From: Alkalimonas cellulosilytica
Lineage (GTDB): Bacteria > Pseudomonadota > Gammaproteobacteria > Enterobacterales > Alteromonadaceae
NCBI RefSeq assembly: GCF_036325985.1
Contig: NZ_JAUHLI010000017.1
Span: 14,367-78,366 of the forward strand
Reading direction: 5' to 3'
DNA length: 64,000 bases
Shown here piece by piece: positions 58,320 through 64,000 of this stretch (positions are counted from its first letter, which is position 1; the number at the start of each line of letters is the position of its first letter). Under the pieces are notes generated by a model. That model had not been told where the DNA came from. It saw nothing but the letters and a program-made list of their open reading frames with translations, and ran no database searches. Position numbers and translations under genes: made by a program.

Positions 58320-59493
58320 TTGGGATGTTATTGTGGTTGGGGCCGGTGCCGCCGGGCTGTTTTGCGCCATTGAGGCAGGCAAACGTGGCCGCCGTGTGCT
58401 GGTGCTGGATAATGGCAAACGCATTGGCCGCAAAATTCTGATGTCTGGCGGCGGGCGCTGCAATTTCACCAATATTTATGCCAGCCCGGACAATTTTATT
58501 TCGGCCAACCCGCATTTCTGCAAGTCAGCGCTAAGCCGCTACACCCAGTGGGATTTTATTGATCTGGTGCAGCGCTACCAAATTCCTTACCACGAGAAAA
58601 CCCTGGGGCAGTTGTTTTGCGATGACAGCGCCAAAGACATTGTCGCCATGTTGCAGCAGGAGTGTGATCAGGCGGATGTGGTGATGGCACTGTCGCAACA
58701 GATTATGTCGGTAAGCAGCGAAGAGGGTGGTTACCAGGTTCGTACTGCAACGCACTCGTTGCAATGTCAGAGCCTGGTGGTGGCAAGTGGTGGCCTGAGC
58801 CTGCCGAATTTAGGCGCGACCGCCTTTGGTTATCAGTTGGCTGAGCAATTTGGCTTGAAGGTACTGCCGGTGCGGGCTGGTCTGGTGCCACTAACCTGGC
58901 AACCGAGCGATAAAGCGGTGTTTGAAGAAATCAGTGGTGTTTCGCTGCCGGTAACAGCAGAAGCAAACCACACCCTGTTTGCAGAAGACATGCTGTTTAC
59001 CCACCGAGGCTTGAGTGGTCCGGCTATTTTGCAAATTTCCAGCTATTGGCAGCCAGGGGATGAGCTGCTGGTGAATCTGACACCGGGTCAGGATTTGGTA
59101 GGTTTTCTGCAGAGCCAACAACAGCAACACCCGGCGCAGGAGCTCAAAACCACACTTACACGGATAATGCCAAAGCGCCTGGTGGAAAAACTGTTGGCGC
59201 TGAAGGTATTTCAGAACCAGCCGCTCAAAGCACTGAGCCCGAAAAGTATTGAGCGCCTGTGTGACAGCCTGACCCAATATGTATTCAAGCCCAATGGCAC
59301 CGAAGGCTACCGCACCGCCGAAGTCACCTTGGGCGGGGTGGATACCAATGAGCTGTCGTCGAAAACCATGGCAGCGAAACACCAGCCGGGCTTGTATTTT
59401 ATCGGGGAGGTGGTCGATGTCACCGGCTGGCTCGGCGGCTACAACTTTCAGTGGGCCTGGAGCTCAGGATGGGTGGCCGGTCAGTATTGCTAA
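58309..59493 (+). CDS. YhiN-like (HI0933-type) FAD flavoprotein
   Basis: A 394-residue protein of the BaiN/HI0933 group. The FAD fold is VIVVGAGAAGLFCAIEAGKRG near the N-terminus; IGRKILMSGGGRCNFTN and the C-terminal VVDVTGWLGGYNFQWAWSSGW are the family signatures. It starts at GTG 58309 (AGGAG nine bases upstream) inside the waaA-kdkA gene. Reductase activity on steroid-like or other substrates is known only for a few relatives, so function here is unknown. Confidence 0.93.
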   Translation: MQLDWDVIVVGAGAAGLFCAIEAGKRGRRVLVLDNGKRIGRKILMSGGGRCNFTNIYASPDNFISANPHFCKSALSRYTQWDFIDLVQRYQIPYHEKTLGQLFCDDSAKDIVAMLQQECDQADVVMALSQQIMSVSSEEGGYQVRTATHSLQCQSLVVASGGLSLPNLGATAFGYQLAEQFGLKVLPVRAGLVPLTWQPSDKAVFEEISGVSLPVTAEANHTLFAEDMLFTHRGLSGPAILQISSYWQPGDELLVNLTPGQDLVGFLQSQQQQHPAQELKTTLTRIMPKRLVEKLLALKVFQNQPLKALSPKSIERLCDSLTQYVFKPNGTEGYRTAEVTLGGVDTNELSSKTMAAKHQPGLYFIGEVVDVTGWLGGYNFQWAWSSGWVAGQYC

Positions 59494-59503
59494 CTTCAGC
59501 CGG

Positions 59504-59848
59504 CTAGTATTTTAGCTGAAACAACAACTCCATCAAATCCGGCTGCCAGAGATCGGCTTTGCGCACCCGGTTGTTTGTAAGCAGCACCCCTTCATCCTGC
59601 AGCAGTTCACGCTGACGTAGAGCCGTCTCTGAGTCCGCTGGAAACGCCAGGCTGCGATCACTGCGCAGTACCCGGTACCAGGGTACTGCCAATTCTTTAG
59701 GAGCATAGCCCAATGCTTTACCCACCAGCCGGGCGCGGCCGGGCAGTCCAGCCAAATCAGCAATCTGGCCATAACTGGCTACCTTGCCAGCGGGTATTTG
59801 CAGGACGGTCTCCCAGATCCGGGTATAGTGAGGGTTGGCTGCTGTCAT
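59504..59848 (-). CDS. Alkyltransferase-like (Atl) protein, MGMT family
   Basis: A 114-residue protein started at ATG 59848, which avoids overlap with the next gene; the frame is open to 59932. It has the DNA-binding part of MGMT (PAGKVASYGQIADLAGLPGRARLVGKALGY), but the active site PCHR is PWYR (AVPWYRVLRSD), so the methyl-accepting cysteine is absent. That is the mark of Atl proteins, which bind O6-alkylguanine and hand the lesion to nucleotide excision repair. No strong ribosome site is visible. Confidence 0.92.
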   Translation of the reverse strand: MTAANPHYTRIWETVLQIPAGKVASYGQIADLAGLPGRARLVGKALGYAPKELAVPWYRVLRSDRSLAFPADSETALRQRELLQDEGVLLTNNRVRKADLWQPDLMELLFQLKY

Positions 59849-59912
59849 GGAGGGTGCTGTGTCAGGCGGTTGTCTGTTTAGCCTGACACAGGAAAGGATG
59901 ATGAGGCAAGGC

Positions 59913-60518
59913 TTAGGCGATCTGTTGATCAATGTCTACTTCAGAATAGCAGGCCTGAAACAGTACTTTGCGTAAGGCTGCCTGCATTGCTTCGGCTATC
60001 GGCAAGCTGCTGCGACTAAGCTCGTAGTCCAGCTGATTGACCTGCTGGCGGGCATGACTGAGCATCGGAGGCGGATCCAGCTCCATGGCGATCAAGGTCT
60101 CGGCGTAGGCACTACTGCGCTCCTGCTTAATGGTTTTGCAAGTGGATAACGCCGTTTTACCATGCTTATCCCGATAACCTGCGGCACCAAAGGTTCGGCA
60201 CAAAGTCGGACGCCATTGATAAATGCGGCACTGTCCCTGTTTGCCATCAAAGGATAAAGGTTGGTACATCGGGCAGCTGGTACCAGCTGGGGCCGCTTCT
60301 AGTTGTGCCAGTGTGGATTCGGCTGTGCCCTGATCAAACAGGTGCATTGCCAGCGGCAACATATCCAGCACCGAGGCTTCAATCTCCGGATGCAGGCAGC
60401 AGGCACCACAACCACTGCGGCAATGAAGACCGCGCGCTTGTTGGTAACCGGCGTAGATGTCCGCCATTTCGCCATACACAGCCTCAACACGACGCGACAA
60501 TTCACGCAGTCGTTGCAT
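59913..60518 (-). CDS. YkgJ-like cysteine cluster protein
   Basis: A 201-residue protein with the cluster CRSGCGACCLHPEIEASVLDM near residue 33, then CPMYQPLSFDGKQGQCRIYQWRPTLCRTFG, the CxxxCxxCC ... C ... C pattern of the YkgJ (UPF0153) family. These bind zinc or an iron-sulfur cluster. GGAG lies five bases before the ATG. Function unknown. Confidence 0.88.
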   Translation of the reverse strand: MQRLRELSRRVEAVYGEMADIYAGYQQARGLHCRSGCGACCLHPEIEASVLDMLPLAMHLFDQGTAESTLAQLEAAPAGTSCPMYQPLSFDGKQGQCRIYQWRPTLCRTFGAAGYRDKHGKTALSTCKTIKQERSSAYAETLIAMELDPPPMLSHARQQVNQLDYELSRSSLPIAEAMQAALRKVLFQACYSEVDIDQQIA

Positions 60519-60600
60519 AAAGACTCCGAACGAAAAAGCAAAAAAGTAAGAAACGTAGATACTCTGGGAACCAACGGTTTGTTGGCTCGGCTATTGTATG

Positions 60601-60638
60601 CGGTGGATAAAATTCCGGCAACAGAATTTTATCCACCG
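60601..60638. repeat. Perfect 15-bp inverted repeat between ykgJ-like gene and murB
   Basis: CGGTGGATAAAATTC and its exact complement GAATTTTATCCACCG are separated by eight bases. It lies in the divergent region, 83 bases upstream of the ykgJ-like start and 78 bases before the murB start. No T-run follows, so it is not a standard terminator. An operator or a small relic of a mobile element are alternatives. Confidence 0.7.
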
Positions 60639-60715
60639 GGGTGCTGCACGAACTGCATAGTGTTTCCAGCGCTCTTTGTTTAGAATAACCCTATGATTTA
60701 GCTTCTGAGCCAGCC

Positions 60716-61735
60716 ATGGAAATCCTTGTACAGCAGGATGGACGCGATTACTCCACCTTTCGTCTGCCAGCCCGGTTAGAGACTGTTTACCTATGCCAGC
60801 ACCTGGATGATTTGCGCCAGGTCCCCTTAATGCCCAAACCGCGGGTGCAGGGAGAGGGCAGTAATACCATCTTTATTGGCGATGCGTTGCCACCGCTGTG
60901 TCGTTTTGTTGCTGCGAGCAAAGTGCTCAGCTGGCTGGATGATGACCGTGCCTTGCTGCATGTCGAGGCGGGGCACAACTGGCACAAATTGGTATGTTGG
61001 ACGGTTGAGCAGGGGCTGTGGGGGCTGGAGAATCTGGCGCTGATCCCAGGCTCCGTCGGCGCTGCTCCGGTGCAAAACATTGGTGCTTATGGCGTGGAGC
61101 TGGCCGATCGCTGCCGTTACATCGATTTTTTTCACTGGGAGAGCCAGCAACTGCAACGGCTGAATGCGAGCGATTGTGCTTTTGCCTACCGTGATAGTGT
61201 GTTCAAACACCAGTTGGCCGGGCAAGGCGTGATCGTGGCGGTTGGCCTGGAGCTCACCAAAAGCCCACGTCGGGTGCTGAGCTATCAGGGACTGGATCAA
61301 TTATTTGCGAACTGTTCTGTGCAACAGGTCTTGGATGCGGTGGTAGCCATTCGTCAGTCCAAGCTGCCAGATCCGGCTGAGCTGGCGAATTGCGGTAGCT
61401 TTTTTAAAAATCCCTTGCTGCCGGATAAAGTAGCCCAAGCTTTACAGCTGCGTTATCCGTCAATGCCGCTGTTTAGTCAGGGCAATGGTCAGAGTAAATT
61501 GTCGGCTGCCTGGTTGATTGATCAGGCCGGTTTTAAAGGCAAGAAGCTGGGGGATATTGGCTGTTACAACCGCCAGCCACTGGTGTTGGTCAATCATGGC
61601 AGCGGCACAGCGGAACAGTTGCTACAGCTGATTGAGGCCATTCAACTACAAGTGCAGGCTCGCTTTGGTGTGGCACTGGAGCCGGAAGTGCAATTGGTAG
61701 GTAAGTTAAACCACCAGACGAATGTGCCTTTATGA
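60716..61735 (+). CDS. murB: UDP-N-acetylmuramate dehydrogenase MurB
   Basis: A 339-residue FAD enzyme of peptidoglycan synthesis that reduces UDP-GlcNAc-enolpyruvate with NADPH. GLENLALIPGSVGAAPVQNIGAYG is the FAD-binding block, and the active serine is in NCGSFFKNP. The C-terminus has EPEVQLVG with the catalytic glutamate. YRDSVFK is typical of E. coli-type (type I) MurB. It begins the murB-birA-coaX unit. Confidence 0.96.
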   Translation: MEILVQQDGRDYSTFRLPARLETVYLCQHLDDLRQVPLMPKPRVQGEGSNTIFIGDALPPLCRFVAASKVLSWLDDDRALLHVEAGHNWHKLVCWTVEQGLWGLENLALIPGSVGAAPVQNIGAYGVELADRCRYIDFFHWESQQLQRLNASDCAFAYRDSVFKHQLAGQGVIVAVGLELTKSPRRVLSYQGLDQLFANCSVQQVLDAVVAIRQSKLPDPAELANCGSFFKNPLLPDKVAQALQLRYPSMPLFSQGNGQSKLSAAWLIDQAGFKGKKLGDIGCYNRQPLVLVNHGSGTAEQLLQLIEAIQLQVQARFGVALEPEVQLVGKLNHQTNVPL

Positions 61736-61757
61736 GCAAAGTACCGGATAACGTGCG

Positions 61758-62747
61758 ATGAGCGAGCAAAGCAGCTGGCAGATACAGCGACAATTATTGC
61801 AGTACTTAAGCGATGGCCAGTTTTACTCCGGCAGTTGGCTGGGCGAGCAGCTCAGCCTAAGTCGCACAGCCATTGCCAATCATATGCAACAGTTGCAACA
61901 GTTGGGGTTGGATATCTTCAGCGTAAAAGGCAAGGGCTACCGGTTGGCGAGCCCATTGCAACTGCTCGATAGTGCAGCCATCCGACAATGGCAAAGCAAC
62001 GAGAGCGCTCCGATTGAAGTGTTGTCAATCACCGACTCAACCAATCTTCAGCTGATGCAGCGATTGCAGCGGGGTGAACAGCTGCCAAAGGGGTTGGTGT
62101 TGGTCGCCGAAGCGCAGACGGCGGGGCGAGGGCGGCATGGCCGGGCCTGGTACTCGCCTTTTGCGGCCAGTTTGTCGTTTTCAATGGTGTGGCAGTTGGA
62201 GCAAGGGATCCAGGCAGCCATGGGCTTAAGCCTGGTGATTGGTGTTGCAGTAGCTGAGCTGCTGGAGCAGCAGTACCAACTGCAGGTAGGGCTCAAATGG
62301 CCCAATGATATCTATCTGCAGGGCAAAAAGCTGGCGGGGGTGTTGATTGAGCTCTCTGGTCAAAGCGATGGCCGCTGCCAATTGGTGATTGGTATTGGCA
62401 TCAATGTGCAGCTGTCTGCCGTGCAGGCGGCCCAGAGTATTGATCAGCCCTGGATTGACTTAACCACAGCTTACGGCCCGCTGGATAGAAACCGTTTGGT
62501 TGCGGGGCTTCAGTCCTGCTGCACTGAGCACCTGCAGCGTTTTGAGCAGTCAGGCTTTGCTGCTTTTCAGGCCGCATTTAACCGCCGGCAATTATTTATG
62601 CTGCAACCGGTGCGGTTAACACAAGGTCAGCAGGTTGTGCGGGGCATTTGCCATGGGGTAGATGCACAGGGTAATCTGGTGATTGAGTCTCAGGGTAAAA
62701 AGCAGTTGTTTCACGGCGGTGAATTAAGCTTACGGGCGGAGAACTGA
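61758..62747 (+). CDS. birA: Bifunctional biotin-protein ligase/biotin operon repressor BirA
   Basis: A 329-residue protein. The N-terminal winged helix (residues about 1-65; SGSWLGEQLSLSRTAIANHM) binds the bio operator. The ligase domain has the biotin loop AGRGRHGRAW near 120 and LKWPNDIYLQGKKLAGVLIE. The C-terminal SH3-like domain is complete. It attaches biotin to acetyl-CoA carboxylase and represses biotin synthesis. The start ATG 61758 has a weak ribosome site. It lies 22 bases after murB. Confidence 0.95.
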   Translation: MSEQSSWQIQRQLLQYLSDGQFYSGSWLGEQLSLSRTAIANHMQQLQQLGLDIFSVKGKGYRLASPLQLLDSAAIRQWQSNESAPIEVLSITDSTNLQLMQRLQRGEQLPKGLVLVAEAQTAGRGRHGRAWYSPFAASLSFSMVWQLEQGIQAAMGLSLVIGVAVAELLEQQYQLQVGLKWPNDIYLQGKKLAGVLIELSGQSDGRCQLVIGIGINVQLSAVQAAQSIDQPWIDLTTAYGPLDRNRLVAGLQSCCTEHLQRFEQSGFAAFQAAFNRRQLFMLQPVRLTQGQQVVRGICHGVDAQGNLVIESQGKKQLFHGGELSLRAEN

Positions 62748-62750
62748 ACC

Positions 62751-63446
62751 ATGTATTTGTTGCTGGATATTGGCAATACCCGTAGTAAAGCGATGTTGGC
62801 CAGTTCTGCCGGCAGCATGCAACGGTTGGATTTACAAAGCAGCACCGTAGATGTATCCGCTGTACAAGCGGTGTATTATGCAGCGGTAGCGGGCCAGGAT
62901 AAGGTGCAGCTGCTGAAAAAGCAGTTGCAACTGCACAATGCACCATGGCGACAAATTGAAAGTGACGCCTATAGTTTTGGTGTGCGCAATTGTTACAGTC
63001 AGCCGCACTTGTTAGGGGTGGATCGTTGGTTAGGGGTGCTTGGGGCCAATTGGTTGCAACCAGACACCGATGTGCTGGTGGTTGATGCAGGCACTGCGGT
63101 GACTCTGGATTGGCTAAGTGCCGGCGGTGAGCACCAGGGCGGCTGGATCCTACCCGGCTTAAAACTGCAGCAACAAAGTGTGGTGCAAAAAACAGCCAAA
63201 GTATTTAATGCCGATACCCATCAGGCAAGGTTGCAGCTGGGGGATGATACCGTCTCCTGTTTGCAAAATGGCTGCCTCGCAGCCGTGTTGGGCTCAATTC
63301 AGCAGGCCTGGCAGCTACAACCCATGCAGCAGCTGGTGCTCACGGGTGGTGATGCGCCGTTCCTGGCACCTTATTTAAAGCAGTATCCACTTCGATTGGA
63401 GCCGGACCTGTTGTTTTATGGCCTTAGCCGGTTTATTGACAGCTAA
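62751..63446 (+). CDS. coaX: Type III pantothenate kinase
   Basis: A 231-residue ASKHA-fold kinase that carries out the first step of coenzyme A synthesis. LLLDIGNTRSK is the phosphate-binding motif with Asp6, and GVDRWLGVLGA plus VVDAGTAVTLDWL are the other CoaX motifs; the acidic residues for monovalent-cation-dependent catalysis are in place. GGAG precedes the start, three bases after birA. CoaX here replaces the CoaA gene that lies at this place in E. coli. Confidence 0.94.
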   Translation: MYLLLDIGNTRSKAMLASSAGSMQRLDLQSSTVDVSAVQAVYYAAVAGQDKVQLLKKQLQLHNAPWRQIESDAYSFGVRNCYSQPHLLGVDRWLGVLGANWLQPDTDVLVVDAGTAVTLDWLSAGGEHQGGWILPGLKLQQQSVVQKTAKVFNADTHQARLQLGDDTVSCLQNGCLAAVLGSIQQAWQLQPMQQLVLTGGDAPFLAPYLKQYPLRLEPDLLFYGLSRFIDS

Positions 63447-63518
63447 TGCTGATTTTGCATGTTTTGGCTAAGAATTGGACATTCAATGCATTAAATTGCA
63501 CTTTTCGCTTTTTTTCTG

Positions 63519-63547
63519 TTGCGCCTGCCAAATCATTCTACTAGAAT
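63519..63547 (+). promoter_or_regulatory. Promoter of the tRNA operon
   Basis: TTGCGC (63519-63524), a 17-base spacer and TAGAAT (63542-63547), followed by a C-rich discriminator (TCGCACCC). Start near 63554, 13 bases before the first tRNA. The discriminator suits growth-rate (stringent) control. Confidence 0.75.
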
Positions 63548-63566
63548 TCGCACCCACTGACGTTGT

Positions 63567-63642
<76 letters not shown>

Positions 63643-63647
63643 TTAGT

Positions 63648-63732
<85 letters not shown>

Positions 63733-63761
63733 CTTTCGTCAGCCATGGCTACGAGTAGATT

Positions 63762-63836
<75 letters not shown>

Positions 63837-63851
63837 AGCAATTTTTTTGAT

Positions 63852-63927
<76 letters not shown>

Positions 63928-64000
63928 CTTCTTGTTTCATCTCTCGTAACTGCATCCTAATTTTTTTGCATGAACCGCCGTTAAAGGAAGGGTTTTTATT
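63928..64000 (+). other. Leader region expected to precede tuf (right edge)
   Basis: No gene begins inside these 73 bases. In E. coli and many gammaproteobacteria this four-tRNA set is co-transcribed with tufB, so the elongation factor Tu gene is expected just to the right. AAAGGAAGG near 63984 could be its ribosome site. Confidence 0.4.

Overview
This is ordinary chromosomal sequence from a gammaproteobacterium, most likely the Alteromonadales/Chromatiaceae side of the class (Rheinheimera, Alishewanella or Arsukibacterium-like). That placement is an inference from gene content and order: murB-birA-coaX followed by tRNA-Thr/Tyr/Gly/Thr (the arrangement that precedes tufB in enterics), gor/prlC/rsmJ neighbours, yheT-yheU, a DUF3083-like gene, and many signalling and c-di-GMP genes. 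I saw no phage, no insertion sequence, no CRISPR array and no rRNA.

Layout. 1-5.5 kb: the 3' part of an S9 peptidase, a small A+T-richer two-gene insert (GNAT-like protein plus a small charged protein) held between two near-identical terminators, katG, and cheV. 5.5-8.1 kb: two reverse-strand signalling genes, an HD-GYP phosphodiesterase and an EAL-HDOD protein. 8.1-17.5 kb: a sulfide/respiration block. A reverse operon (DUF2892 protein, small winged-helix-like protein, sulfide:quinone oxidoreductase-like flavoprotein, membrane protein) faces a forward operon (cydA, cydB, cydD, cydC, periplasmic rhodanese, DsrE-like protein). Two perfect palindromes lie in the shared promoter region. 17.6-21 kb: a chemoreceptor with an extracytoplasmic zinc-binding CZB domain, then pspA with an apparent sigma-54 promoter and PspF-type upstream site, followed by an unusual hydrophobic protein in place of pspB/pspC. 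21-28 kb: yheU/yheT, an outer-membrane barrel, periplasmic binding protein, SulP transporter, a GNAT-NTF2 fusion and a histidine phosphatase.

28-36 kb holds the most interesting unit: a tightly overlapped reverse operon encoding a 1221-residue SMC-like ATPase of the DUF3584 type, a MukE-like protein and a MukF-like (kleisin-like) protein. It resembles MukBEF/MksBEF/Jet condensins, but the order differs and no nuclease gene follows. 36-48 kb: a GGDEF-EAL protein, a second S9 peptidase, several lipoproteins, a cytochrome c, an MFS transporter, an M20 amidohydrolase and a low-G+C orphan pair with its own strong promoter. 48-60 kb: gor, prlC, two tandem TraT-like lipoproteins, rsmJ, a peroxiredoxin, a glycosyltransferase, a fused Kdo transferase-Kdo kinase (waaA-kdkA), a YhiN-like flavoprotein, an Atl-type protein and a YkgJ-type protein. 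60-64 kb: murB-birA-coaX and the four-tRNA operon, with tuf expected just beyond the right edge.

How the parts fit together: the SQR-like enzyme, rhodanese and DsrE-like protein would move sulfide sulfur, while the neighbouring short-Q-loop bd oxidase offers a sulfide-tolerant electron outlet, with CydDC to assemble it. KatG, glutathione reductase and the peroxiredoxin give peroxide and thiol defence. CheV, the chemoreceptor and three c-di-GMP proteins make a motility/biofilm layer. All functional calls rest on reading motifs by eye; no database search was run.
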